NCBI GenBank assembly: GCA_937949615.1 | Contig: CALEDQ010000004.1 | Coordinates: 310,001-374,000 of the forward strand | Direction: 5' to 3' | From: an uncultured bacterium | Lineage (GTDB): Bacteria > Muiribacteriota > Ozemobacteria > Ozemobacterales > Ozemobacteraceae | DNA: 64,000 nucleotides | In this document: positions 51,247-60,106 of the stretch, piece by piece | How positions within the stretch are numbered: position 1 is the first letter of the stretch | Layout of the letters: each line of letters starts with the position of its first letter | Program-made: the position numbers and the translations under genes | Notes under the pieces: model-generated | Seen by the model: the letters and a program-made list of their open reading frames with translations, nothing else | Database searches by the model: none | What the model was told of the DNA's origin: nothing

Positions 51247-51294
51247 TTTAGCGACACTTATTTGACCTCTTTGGTCTTATTTGATTGACCACCC

Positions 51295-51370
51295 CCTCCG
51301 GTGGTAATATCCGATGGTAATAATCCACCATTTTCAAGATTACCACCTTTTTGCAAACATTCACCGGAGG
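51295..51370. repeat. Nested repeats before the integrase gene
   Basis: A 9-bp inverted repeat pairs CCTCCGGTG (51295-51303) with CACCGGAGG (51362-51370), which contains the integrase ribosome site. Inside it another perfect pair, GGTGGTAAT (51300-51308) and ATTACCACC (51339-51347), and direct copies of TGGTAAT-ATCC occur. They could be arm-type integrase or AlpA sites, or a ribosome-site-masking hairpin. Confidence 0.5.
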
Positions 51371-51376
51371 CGGCTT

Positions 51377-52639
51377 ATGGCAAAATATTTACTGACTGCC
51401 AGTCAGGTTAAAAGTCTGAAAACCAGACCGGGCAAAAAGATCACAAAGTATCATGACGGAGAAGGACTTTACCTCTGGGTCAATGACACCGATAATTACA
51501 AGCGCTGGTTCTTCCGCTACACAAATAAGGCAGGCACCCGCAAAGATCTTTTACTCGGCACCTACCCGTTGGTGTCACTTGAGGAAGCTCGAAAACGAGC
51601 TGATGAAGCCAGAATCAACAAAGAGCGTGGTATTGACCCGGTCGAGCACCGCAGGGCAAAGAAGGTTGCCGAGAAAAGCAAGCTCACGAACAGTTTTGAA
51701 GTCGTGGCCAGGGAATGGTTCAACACCAAGCGACTGCATCTATCAGAGTCAACCAGGACTCGTGACATGGCAAATCTTGAAAACGATATTCTGCCAGCAA
51801 TCGGCAGCATGAGTATTTCTGAGATAACACCGCCGATGATACTGGCAATGTTGAGAAAAATCGAAGCCCGCGGTGCTGGGCAAACTGCTCACCGCACCAG
51901 AAGTCAATGTTCGATGATATTCAGATACGGCGTTGCCACCGAACGATGCAGTTCGGACCCGTGCAGAGACCTCGTCGACGCATTGAAGCCCACAACAAAG
52001 AAACATCGGGCAGCGATAACCGATATGGCGAGATTTGCAGAGCTTTTGCGGGCAATCGACGGTTATCGCGGCACTGCGATAGTCAAAACTGCCTTAAAGC
52101 TGGCCCCACTGCTCGCAGTAAGACCAGGCGAACTGAGGTTTGCAAAATGGAAGGATATCAACTTCAATACCCGAGAATGGACGTTCCAGGCAGAAAAAAC
52201 CAAGGTCGACCACATTGCCCCGTTACCCAGGCAGGCAATAGAATTTCTTAACGATTTGAAGAAAATCACTTATGAAAACGACGAATCATATCTTTTCCCC
52301 CAGCTGGATCGCAAAGGCAGGGTCATGAGCGAAAACACGCTCGTCTACGCCTTACGCGGCCTTGGGTTTTCGGGCGAAGAGATGACGGCACACGGATTCA
52401 GAACCACAGCAAAGACAGAACTCCTCGAACTTGGTTATCCGCTTGCCTGGCTTGAAAAAATGCTGGCTCACGCCCCGAAGGAAAGTCATGGCAGGGCATA
52501 TAACCGAACCGAATATCGCCAGCAACGCCATCAAATGATGCAGGCCTGGGCGGATTATATGGATGAATTAAGATCTGATGTAGAAAGAGACATCACAAAA
52601 CTGAGAAAAAAACACACATATCGGGCAACTGAAGTATGA
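51377..52639 (+). CDS. int: P4-type tyrosine recombinase (integrase)
   Basis: The 420-residue integrase has an N-terminal DUF4102 domain (MAKYLLTASQVKSLK, YHDGEGLYLWV), a core-binding domain and a C-terminal catalytic domain. The catalytic residues are R249 (AVRPGELRFAKW), H339-x-x-R342 (AHGFRTTAKTEL), H365 (LAHAPKES) and nucleophile Y375. It recombines the element with the tRNA-Gln 3' end 196 nt upstream. ATG 51377 has CGGAGG before it. It overlaps the next gene by 4 nt, so that gene is part of the element. Confidence 0.96.
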   Translation: MAKYLLTASQVKSLKTRPGKKITKYHDGEGLYLWVNDTDNYKRWFFRYTNKAGTRKDLLLGTYPLVSLEEARKRADEARINKERGIDPVEHRRAKKVAEKSKLTNSFEVVAREWFNTKRLHLSESTRTRDMANLENDILPAIGSMSISEITPPMILAMLRKIEARGAGQTAHRTRSQCSMIFRYGVATERCSSDPCRDLVDALKPTTKKHRAAITDMARFAELLRAIDGYRGTAIVKTALKLAPLLAVRPGELRFAKWKDINFNTREWTFQAEKTKVDHIAPLPRQAIEFLNDLKKITYENDESYLFPQLDRKGRVMSENTLVYALRGLGFSGEEMTAHGFRTTAKTELLELGYPLAWLEKMLAHAPKESHGRAYNRTEYRQQRHQMMQAWADYMDELRSDVERDITKLRKKHTYRATEV

Positions 52640-53508
52640 AAGAGCAAGATCGCCAGTTATATTTCCGTGATTTAGAGAAAGCTGTAGCCACCAAAGAAAA
52701 AGCGAAGCTGGTCTTGAAGCAGATAGAAGAACTAGACGAACAGTTTATATTCCCGCACTCTGAAAAATACCTCAACCTGTGCGAAGAATACGATAGTCTT
52801 ATCAAAAAAATGGACTCTTTGCCCAGATTACCGTTCGATCCTTTCGACGCTGATACCTACGAAATCAAAATCGAAAAAGAGTTGATTTCCAGACGAAGAG
52901 AAGCCTTGGAATGGGCTAAGGAAAACAATATTACTGAAGCTCCAGAATTGGCTAAATATAACTTTAGCCAGTTTAACGACCCCGCATCGCAGGTATGTCA
53001 CGCTGAAATACTAAAGTTGATCGAAGCAAACTTGGATCAGCTGGACAGCCTCACTGTCCTGAACACGATTTTATCTGCCTTGAAAAGCAAACTCCTGCTG
53101 CCTGAAAAAATCGTTGACTGGTTTGAAAAAAAATTGTTACCGCTGAGACTTCATAAGAAGCCGTCTTTTAGTTCAAAAGAGAGTTTCGGGGAATTGCCAA
53201 AAAGAAATTCAACAGAAATTCGGTTGGCCAACGGAACCGCATTCAAAATATTCACCATTTTGGTGGAAGCCAAAAAAAACCCTGAGATCAAACTATCCAA
53301 ACATGGAATACCTCGGGGGAGAGATGTTAAACAAACATATGATCATATTTCCCAGGAGATGAAACGTAAACATAATATGACCTGTGGCCGGGGAAAGATT
53401 AAAACAATCCTGGATATGGTAGAAAAAAATCGAGAGGCGAAAAAGCTATATTTACTGGCCGAAAAATTATTTGAATTGCACGAGCTCCTAAAAGAAACAG
53501 GAATATAA
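52636..53508 (+). CDS. Hypothetical element-encoded protein
   Basis: The 290-residue protein is very rich in Lys and Glu. Its helical N-terminus is probably coiled coil (about 1-60). The C-terminal part (SKHGIPRGRDVKQTYDHISQEMKRKHNM) could be DNA-binding. I do not recognise it. It is translationally coupled to the integrase (ATGA overlap). Lower GC than the chromosome fits a mobile element. Confidence 0.65.
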   Translation: MKEQDRQLYFRDLEKAVATKEKAKLVLKQIEELDEQFIFPHSEKYLNLCEEYDSLIKKMDSLPRLPFDPFDADTYEIKIEKELISRRREALEWAKENNITEAPELAKYNFSQFNDPASQVCHAEILKLIEANLDQLDSLTVLNTILSALKSKLLLPEKIVDWFEKKLLPLRLHKKPSFSSKESFGELPKRNSTEIRLANGTAFKIFTILVEAKKNPEIKLSKHGIPRGRDVKQTYDHISQEMKRKHNMTCGRGKIKTILDMVEKNREAKKLYLLAEKLFELHELLKETGI

Positions 53509-53542
53509 TTTTTTAGCTGTCAGTCTGCATCAGATCAAAGTG

Positions 53543-53562
53543 CGCAAATTTTTGCGTTTTTT
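53543..53562 (+). terminator. Short hairpin with T run
   Basis: CGCAAA (53543-53548) and TTTGCG (53551-53556) are followed by TTTTTT, 35 nt after the upstream stop. The stem is short, so termination may be partial. Confidence 0.5.
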
Positions 53563-53646
53563 CTTGCGCCTGTTTTCCCCGAAATCCTGATTTAATGAGG
53601 CTATAGGCTGTTTAAAGCCATTAAGTTTCATCAGGAGGTTTTTTCT

Positions 53647-53838
53647 ATGATCGATACACCCGTCCCTAAACGATATTTGCGCCTGAAAGACGTTTTACAG
53701 CGGATCCCAGTCTGCCGAACCACGCTTCTCACAGGCATTAAATCTGGTCGCTTCGAGCTCACACCAATCAAGAATGGTCGTTGCGTCTTTTACGATGAGG
53801 ACGAGGTGAATCTGCTTCTTCAAACAATCGCTGAATAA
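53647..53838 (+). CDS. AlpA-family/helix-turn-helix regulator (excisionase-like)
   Basis: The 63-residue MerR-like winged helix has the AlpA pattern RYLRLKDVLQRIPVCRTTLLTGIKSGRFELTPIK with a FYDEDEVNLLL end. In P4 and CP4-57 such proteins activate or help excise the element. A clear AGGAGG lies about 6 nt before the ATG at 53647. It lies between the accessory gene and the replication genes, as in other P4-like elements. Confidence 0.85.
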   Translation: MIDTPVPKRYLRLKDVLQRIPVCRTTLLTGIKSGRFELTPIKNGRCVFYDEDEVNLLLQTIAE

Positions 53839-53867
53839 AAGCATCTCCACACCTCAACAAACCCAAA

Positions 53868-53911
53868 AGTAGCGTGCGGAAAGTAAAGGAGTAGGTAATC
53901 CGCACGCTACT
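53868..53911. repeat. 13-bp perfect inverted repeat with 18-nt loop
   Basis: AGTAGCGTGCGGA (53868-53880) and TCCGCACGCTACT (53899-53911) are exact complements. The loop contains AAAGGAG. There is no terminal T run, so it is not a normal terminator. It lies 38 nt before the putative primase gene and could be a replication origin, a regulatory RNA hairpin or an operator. Confidence 0.7.
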
Positions 53912-53948
53912 CTACACAAAAAAGCCGCCTACAATAAGGAGAAACTGC

Positions 53949-54692
53949 ATGATCATTAAATTTTCTGCCATCTGCTCAGATAGCATTTTATCAAAATCTT
54001 TTCACCTCGGACCAGACGGAGAGCTCTTGCAAAAGGTGCGAGGTCAAATGACCGAGGGTTTTGTCGAAGTTCGCCAGGTAACTTCTCTGGCAGAGTTCGC
54101 TCAGGAACTGACAAATGCCACGCCAAATCATGCTTTTTGTTACGGAATCCCTCCTTTGCAGCCAGGAGAAATCAAAAAAATCGTAACCACAAACCAACTT
54201 CCTTTCGTGACCAATGCTATCGCCAGAAACAACGAGTTTTTTGAATGGTATCACGGTCCCAGCATTGTTATGATCGACTGTGATTCTCCACCCGATGGGT
54301 GCTATTATCCTCGCGACGAACTTGCTGAAATCTTTATCAAGGCCATTCCCGAGCTGGCGTATACCGAGATGCTTTGGGTTCCGAGCACTGGCAGCTGCAT
54401 TTACAACACCGAGACTGGGTCTGAGTTACGCGGAATTCGAGGACAACGTTTTTATTTTGTTATCGACGACGGCCGCGAAATAGGGCGGATCGGTGAAACT
54501 TTGTTCCAAGCCCTATGGCTGATGGGTTACGGCTGGATAAAGATCGGGAAAAAGGGAGCACTGCTGAAACGCACGCTCATCGATGATTCCGTCTATCAAC
54601 CATGTCGCCTCGACTTTGTTGGTGGCGCATACTGTGAACCACCACTGGAACAACGTCGCGGTGAGCCCATTTTAATCCAGGCACGCAATTAA
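53949..54692 (+). CDS. Putative primase-polymerase (AEP-like) protein of the element
   Basis: The 247-residue protein shows features expected of archaeo-eukaryotic-type primases: a hydrophobic strand ending in two acids (SIVMIDCDSPP), a strand with small and polar residues (WVPSTGSCIYNT) and a third strand (RFYFVIDDGREIG). It directly precedes a D5/SF3 helicase, which in P4 is fused to a primase. The assignment rests on motif pattern and context and needs structural confirmation. Confidence 0.6.
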   Translation: MIIKFSAICSDSILSKSFHLGPDGELLQKVRGQMTEGFVEVRQVTSLAEFAQELTNATPNHAFCYGIPPLQPGEIKKIVTTNQLPFVTNAIARNNEFFEWYHGPSIVMIDCDSPPDGCYYPRDELAEIFIKAIPELAYTEMLWVPSTGSCIYNTETGSELRGIRGQRFYFVIDDGREIGRIGETLFQALWLMGYGWIKIGKKGALLKRTLIDDSVYQPCRLDFVGGAYCEPPLEQRRGEPILIQARN

Positions 54693-54707
54693 AGGGAGAC
54701 GCCACAT

Positions 54708-56660
54708 ATGTTAATAAGTTCATCTGTTAAAAATCTTTCCATTGCTCAAAAACATCGTTATAACGTACTGGTTAATGAAGCAAAGCTAGCATTGAAGCCA
54801 GAATCGGAAAAAATTAAAAATAAATATATCGATACTGAAGTGGACAAAACGCCTGACGATCAGAAGGACACGGTCAGAAAACGGTTAACGGCTATGCTCA
54901 ATGATGAGGGCGTTTTATACGGCGATCACGTGCTTGCATGCCCCAGTTCCGATGGCACGACTAAGAGTTTTTGTGTTGCTGACATTTTTGGCGACAGGAA
55001 ACATTATGACAAAATGAGGGTTCTCGACCCTATCGATCAAGAATACGACAACGGTCGTCCAGTTGCTATCATCAATGCTTCAGGGCCGAGACCTTCTATT
55101 TACTCGTTCGCGCACGGCGGGAAAAAATATCTTTTGAACCGCGAGTCACTGGACCAAGCGGGTAATTTGTGCTCTCGGGCTCTTTACAACCCGCACAAGA
55201 ACACGGACATGGGTAATGCTGAGCGTTTCCAGCGCCTAGCAAACAAAAAGGCTATTTTTGTTGAGAACATGGGCTGGTTCATGTGGGACGGCAGGCGATA
55301 CGTGTCCAATCCAATGGGCGTAAAAGAGCTCTACAAAAGCCTTGTGATCAAGAAACTGTATGAAGAAGTCTCTAGCAGGGGTAAAGAACACGACACACAA
55401 GGCGTAAAAGACCTTGTTAGCTGGGCTAAACGGAGTGAGTCTGACAAGAACGTTATTTCAGCCTTGAATTCTGCTGCAAGTATGCCAGATTTTTTTGTCA
55501 AATCGGAAATGCTGGATGCCGACCAAATGCTTTTGAACGTCGAGAATGGGACCATCAATTTACGAACGGGAGAGTTACGCGAACATGATCCGGACGACCT
55601 AATTACCAAACTCGCACCAGTTGTCTTTGATCCTGAAGCACAAACCCCTACATGGAAACGAGTTTTGGACAGAATTTTCTCCAACAACCAAGATATGATC
55701 GGTTTTTTTAAGCGCGCATTTGGTTATTCTCTGACAGGTCTGATCAATGAACAATGCTGGTTTATACTTCATGGCGCAGGTGCCAACGGCAAAAGCCTGA
55801 CCATCAATTGCTTGAAGGAAATGATCGGCGACTACTCTGGGCCGGCCGCACCAGAATTACTGATGGCATCTCGAAGCGGTAGCGATCGACACCCGACTGA
55901 GTTGGCTGATTTAAGAGGAAAAAGATTGGTTGTCTGTCAGGAAACCGAGGAAGGTCGACGACTATCCGAGGTGTTGGTCAAGCAAATGACAGGTGGAGAC
56001 GCAATCAAGGCCCGATTAATGCGACAGGATTTTTTTGAATTTTTGCCAACTCATAAACTCTGGCTTGCAACCAATCACAGGCCCATTATCAAAGACACAA
56101 CTGAGAGCACATGGCGACGAATACGCTTGATTCCTTTTGAAATCGTTATTCCTGCGACCGAAAGAGACAAAGACCTGCCTGAAAAACTGAAGAAAGAATG
56201 GCCTGGAATATTAAACTGGGCCTTGGAAGGGTGTTTGGAATGGCAACGTAGTGGTTTAAATCCCCCAACCGAAATTATGAACGCGACCACAGAATACCGC
56301 GGTGACCAAGACCTTCTGGCAAAATTCATCTCGGAAGAATGTTACTTACATTCGAGCGTGAGAACCAAGCTGAGTGACCTTTATGAAGCCTACACCAAAT
56401 GGTGCGAAGCCAATCACGAACAAACGAAAACCAATAATGCCTTCAGTCGAGCCCTGGCAGAAAGAAGTTTCGAGAAAGAGGTCAGTGGCGTAACTTATTA
56501 TAGAGGCATTGGGTTGAAAATTGAAATACAAACCTCTTTACCAGACCCGGAATATGAAAAAATCCTCGCAGAAAGAGTCTGTGTGGGCGTTAAAACCGGG
56601 GACGTGGAAGAAGCCATTATACCTGAGTCGAAGAAGGAACCCGAACAGACGAAACACTAA
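54708..56660 (+). CDS. D5/P4-type SF3 helicase (phage/plasmid primase family)
   Basis: The 650-residue protein has a D5_N-like N-terminal region. The C-terminal SF3 helicase has Walker A HGAGANGKSLT, Walker B LVVCQETEEGRRL, the sensor segment LWLATNHRPIIKDTTESTWRRIRLIPF and a C-terminal poxvirus-D5-like winged helix (DLYEAYTKWCEANHE). It starts replication of the excised element. ATG 54708 has AAAGGGAG upstream. It ends 16 nt after the putative primase and is the last plus-strand gene before the hsd operon. Confidence 0.92.
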   Translation: MLISSSVKNLSIAQKHRYNVLVNEAKLALKPESEKIKNKYIDTEVDKTPDDQKDTVRKRLTAMLNDEGVLYGDHVLACPSSDGTTKSFCVADIFGDRKHYDKMRVLDPIDQEYDNGRPVAIINASGPRPSIYSFAHGGKKYLLNRESLDQAGNLCSRALYNPHKNTDMGNAERFQRLANKKAIFVENMGWFMWDGRRYVSNPMGVKELYKSLVIKKLYEEVSSRGKEHDTQGVKDLVSWAKRSESDKNVISALNSAASMPDFFVKSEMLDADQMLLNVENGTINLRTGELREHDPDDLITKLAPVVFDPEAQTPTWKRVLDRIFSNNQDMIGFFKRAFGYSLTGLINEQCWFILHGAGANGKSLTINCLKEMIGDYSGPAAPELLMASRSGSDRHPTELADLRGKRLVVCQETEEGRRLSEVLVKQMTGGDAIKARLMRQDFFEFLPTHKLWLATNHRPIIKDTTESTWRRIRLIPFEIVIPATERDKDLPEKLKKEWPGILNWALEGCLEWQRSGLNPPTEIMNATTEYRGDQDLLAKFISEECYLHSSVRTKLSDLYEAYTKWCEANHEQTKTNNAFSRALAERSFEKEVSGVTYYRGIGLKIEIQTSLPDPEYEKILAERVCVGVKTGDVEEAIIPESKKEPEQTKH

Positions 56661-56666
56661 CCACCT

Positions 56667-56762
56667 GGAGGTTTGGAGGATTTTTTTCAAATTCCGGTAT
56701 ACTTCCCAGTATTTATTTCTAGGGGTTTATATCGGGAAATGATCAAAAACCTCCAATCCTCC
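56667..56762. repeat. Inverted repeat with AT-rich centre; candidate replication origin
   Basis: The arms GGAGGTTTGGAGG (56667-56679) and CCTCCAATCCTCC (56750-56762) match at 12 of 13 positions and enclose a 70-bp AT-rich centre. It lies just after the helicase gene and 28 bp from the hsdR stop, so it could be an origin, a transcription barrier between the convergent units, or a cargo boundary. Confidence 0.5.
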
Positions 56763-56790
56763 ATAAAACTGTATTTTTCTTTTTGTTTAA

Positions 56791-59700
56791 CTACGCAGCC
56801 CACTCGGCGCAGAGCATTTCTGCCTGTGTTAAAACGGTTCTGGTCGCCTCTTCCTGGAGATCCGGTGGGTAACCGTGCTTTTTCAGGATGCGCTTCACCA
56901 TGACTTTGATCCTGGCTCTGGCACTTTCACGAACGGTCCAGTCGATCGATACGTTTTTACGCACCTGGGTAACCAGTTCAGCGGCGATGACTTTCAGCTC
57001 ATCATTCCCCATGGCTTTGACTGCACTTTCGTTGGCAGCCAGAGCGTCATAAAAGGCGATTTCATCATCGTTAAGGCCAAGGTCTTCTCCGCGCTTCGTT
57101 GCCGCGCTCATATCTCTTGCCAGGTTTATCAGTTCTTCGATTATTTCCTGGGTTGCGATAGCCCGGTTATGATAGGCATTGAGCGTCTTCTGCAGCATCT
57201 CACTGAACTGCCGGCTCAATACCAGATTCCGCGTTGACCTGGCCTTGATTTCATCTTTCAATAACTTCGCCAGCAGTTCCGCTGCGACGTTTTTATGCTT
57301 GAGGCCGCGCACTTCGTTGAGAAACTGATCCGACAGAATCGAAATATCGGGCTTTTTAAGGCCAGCGGCGGCAAAGACATCGATGACGCCTTCGTCAGTC
57401 ATGATCGCCTGCGACACCAGCTGCCGCACTGCATGATCGAGTTCTTCCGGGGTCTTCTGTGAGGCAGTGTTTTTGGCAAACTGTGCTTTTATAGCCTGGA
57501 AAAATGCCACATCGTCGCGAATTTTCAGAGCTTCATCCGAGGCAGCACAGAGAGCGAAGGCCCTCGAAAGCTCGGTTATTGTCTTAACAAAGCGCTGCTT
57601 GCCGTTTTCCTGCTGCAGAATGTGTTCCTGACCAGCCGGAAGCAGTGCAAGTTTCTGGGCCGGGGTTCCGCTGACCCAGGCATCCCAGTCGAAACCATGC
57701 AGCATATCGCAGGCAATATTATATTTTTCCAGCATGACGGCGATTGCTTTTTTGGTGTCAATACTGGGCGAGCCCTTACCGCCGCTCTGAGTATAGGTCG
57801 CCAGCGCATGTTTGAGCTGATCGGCAAGACCCAGATAATCAACGATAAGTCCACCCGGTTTATCGCGAAACACGCGGTTCACTCTGGCGATTGCCTGCAT
57901 AAGGCCATGGCCGCGCATGGGTTTATCGGCATACATGGTGTGCAGGCATGGCGCATCAAAGCCGGTCAGCCACATATCACGCACAATGACAATTCTGAAC
58001 GGGTCTTTGCTGTCTTTGAAACGATTAGCCAGAGCCCGGCGACGCAATTTATTACGTATATGCTTCTGCCATTCGGGGCCATCATCGGCACTTCCGGTCA
58101 TGACGATTTTAACGACGCAGGATTTCTTTCTTTCGGCCTCAACATCATCTTCCGCATCACCGGCCCAGCCCGGTCGCAATTTAATTATGGCAGCAAAAAG
58201 ATCGACGCAGATACGGCGGCTCATGCAGACAATCATGGCTTTCCCGTCCATGGCTTCGAGCCGGCGCTCAAAATGATCGACGATATCGCGGGCAATCAGA
58301 GCAATGCGCTTCGGGTCGCCAACCAGAGCTTCAAGCGCTGCCCACTTCGATTTAAGCTGCTGCTTTTTCTCGTCTTCTTCGCCTTCGGTGATCTCTTCGA
58401 ACTCTTCGTCGATATGCGGCAGCTCGGCAGCGTTCAGTGAAAGCTTTGCAATACGGCTTTCATAATAGATCGGCACGGTCGCGCCATCGGCGACTGCGCG
58501 TTGAATATCGTAGATACTTATGTAATCACCAAATATCGCCCGGGTATTGGCATCGGTCTGCTCGATCGGCGTGCCGGTGAATCCGATAAAAGAAGCGTTG
58601 GGAAGGGCGTCGCGCATGTTGCGAGCCAGGCCGTCTATCAGGTCATACTGACTTCTGTGCGCTTCATCAGCAATAACAACGATATTCTGCCGATCTGAAA
58701 GCAAATTTACTCTGCTGCCGCGTTCTTCCGGCATGAATTTCTGGATCGTTGTAAAAATTACCCCGCCGCTGGCGACTTTTAATAAAGTTCTCAAATGCTC
58801 GACCGACTCGGCCTGAACCGGCATCTGATGCAATATTTCATGGCAGCGCTGAAACTGCCCGAACAGCTGGTCATCGAGGTCGTTTCGATCAGTCAGCACT
58901 ACGATAGTAGGGTTCTGCATCGCAGGGTGTCTTACGATTCTGGCGGCATAGAACAGCATGGAAAAGCTTTTTCCTGAGCCCTGGGTATGCCAGACAACCC
59001 CGGCCCGTCGGTCGCCCTTTTTGCCGCTCTGCATCGGCCCGGCCCAGTAAGTACCGGAATCCTCCCTGAAGGTGTTATCAATCATATTGCTGGCCCTGAT
59101 CGTTTCCTGCACCGCCATGTTAACGGCATGAAACTGATGATACCCGGCAATGATCTTATTCAACCGGTCACTGTCAGTATCTTCTTCGAAAACGATAAAA
59201 TGCTGCAGCAGGTCCAGGAAACGCTGTTTTTCAAAGACTTCTCTGATCATCGTTTCAAGTTCGAGCGAAATTTGCTGCGCTTCGACATCTTCTCCGACCG
59301 ACCGCCAGACTTTAAACCATTCCTGCGACGCAGACAGTGAACCGATACGCGCCTGCAGGCCATCAGAAACCACAAGCACTTCGTTATAATTCATCAGTGA
59401 GCTGATCTGCGCCTTATAAGTCTGCAGCTGTTGATACGCAGACCAGATCGTAGCGTTCTCGTCAGCGGCGTTCTTGAGTTCGATAACACCCAAAGGCAGG
59501 CCATTCAGGAAAATAACTATGTCAGGTCGCCGGTTATGTTGCCCTTCAGTCACTGTGAACTGGTTCATTGCCAGCCAGTCATTGGCATCTGGTTTATCGA
59601 AAGAGACAAGCCTGACACGATCCCCGGCGATACTGCCGTCAGGTCGTTTATACTCGACTTCGACACCATTGCGCAGCATGCCGTGAAAACGTCTGTTATT

Positions 59701-59949
59701 CTGCAGTAACGACGGGCTGACCTGGTGGCAGACTTTGCTGAAGGCATCTTCTCGCGCCGCCGCCGGAATCCTAGGATTCAGCCGTTCTATTGCATTCCGC
59801 AGCCGATCATAAAGAATGACATCTTTGTAAGAGTCTCTTTCGGCCCCCGGTTCGCCGGGAGCGCATTCCGGGCCGTATGCTGTCGGATAACCAAGCTCTG
59901 AGAGCCAGGTCATTGCTGCCTGTTCAACTGTTGATTCGTTAAATGTCAT
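56791..59949 (-). CDS. hsdR: Type I restriction enzyme subunit R (HsdR)
   Basis: The 1052-residue protein has an N-terminal PD-(D/E)xK nuclease domain (RRPDIVIFLNGLPLGVIELKN). The SF2 translocase core follows: Walker A HTQGSGKSFSM, DEAH in VVIADEAHRSQYD, FIGFTGTPI, and VIVRDMWLTGFDAPCLHTMY with ARVNRVFRDKPGG. A helical C-terminus assembles with HsdM and HsdS. It translocates and cuts DNA at unmodified sites. Its ATG lies 1 nt after the small heptad gene stop. Confidence 0.96.
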   Translation of the reverse strand: MTFNESTVEQAAMTWLSELGYPTAYGPECAPGEPGAERDSYKDVILYDRLRNAIERLNPRIPAAAREDAFSKVCHQVSPSLLQNNRRFHGMLRNGVEVEYKRPDGSIAGDRVRLVSFDKPDANDWLAMNQFTVTEGQHNRRPDIVIFLNGLPLGVIELKNAADENATIWSAYQQLQTYKAQISSLMNYNEVLVVSDGLQARIGSLSASQEWFKVWRSVGEDVEAQQISLELETMIREVFEKQRFLDLLQHFIVFEEDTDSDRLNKIIAGYHQFHAVNMAVQETIRASNMIDNTFREDSGTYWAGPMQSGKKGDRRAGVVWHTQGSGKSFSMLFYAARIVRHPAMQNPTIVVLTDRNDLDDQLFGQFQRCHEILHQMPVQAESVEHLRTLLKVASGGVIFTTIQKFMPEERGSRVNLLSDRQNIVVIADEAHRSQYDLIDGLARNMRDALPNASFIGFTGTPIEQTDANTRAIFGDYISIYDIQRAVADGATVPIYYESRIAKLSLNAAELPHIDEEFEEITEGEEDEKKQQLKSKWAALEALVGDPKRIALIARDIVDHFERRLEAMDGKAMIVCMSRRICVDLFAAIIKLRPGWAGDAEDDVEAERKKSCVVKIVMTGSADDGPEWQKHIRNKLRRRALANRFKDSKDPFRIVIVRDMWLTGFDAPCLHTMYADKPMRGHGLMQAIARVNRVFRDKPGGLIVDYLGLADQLKHALATYTQSGGKGSPSIDTKKAIAVMLEKYNIACDMLHGFDWDAWVSGTPAQKLALLPAGQEHILQQENGKQRFVKTITELSRAFALCAASDEALKIRDDVAFFQAIKAQFAKNTASQKTPEELDHAVRQLVSQAIMTDEGVIDVFAAAGLKKPDISILSDQFLNEVRGLKHKNVAAELLAKLLKDEIKARSTRNLVLSRQFSEMLQKTLNAYHNRAIATQEIIEELINLARDMSAATKRGEDLGLNDDEIAFYDALAANESAVKAMGNDELKVIAAELVTQVRKNVSIDWTVRESARARIKVMVKRILKKHGYPPDLQEEATRTVLTQAEMLCAEWAA

Positions 59950-59950
59950 G

Positions 59951-60106
59951 TTATGCTTCCAAAGCGCAGTAATAACAGGTTTTTTCCGGCAAATGTTCGG
60001 AGCTCGACGACAAATGTACAGAGCTCGAAGCTAAATGTGCGGAGTTCGAGAACAAATGTTCAGAGCTCTGTTCGTAATATTTTGATGTTGTCGTCATAAC
60101 ATTCAT
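59951..60106 (-). CDS. 51-residue heptad-repeat microprotein inside the hsd operon
   Basis: This open frame starts at ATG 60104-60106, overlapping the GIY-YIG stop by 4 nt (ATGA), and ends in TAA 1 nt before hsdR. It encodes four consecutive 7-residue units (SSEHLFS, NSAHLAS, SSVHLSS, SSEHLPE), a short N-terminus and a Cys-containing tail (EKTCYYCALEA). The DNA is a 21-bp tandem repeat, in frame in every copy. The coupled placement and in-frame repeats support a real gene. The function is unknown. It could be a spacer or assembly peptide, or merely a leader for hsdR translation. Confidence 0.7.
   Translation of the reverse strand: MNVMTTTSKYYEQSSEHLFSNSAHLASSSVHLSSSSEHLPEKTCYYCALEA
59991..60074 (-). 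repeat. Four 21-bp tandem repeats (heptad-coding)
   Basis: Copies start at 59991, 60012, 60033 and 60054 with the core AAATGTnCnGAGyTC. Each encodes one seven-residue unit of the microprotein. A multiple of three lets copy number vary without losing the frame. Confidence 0.9.
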
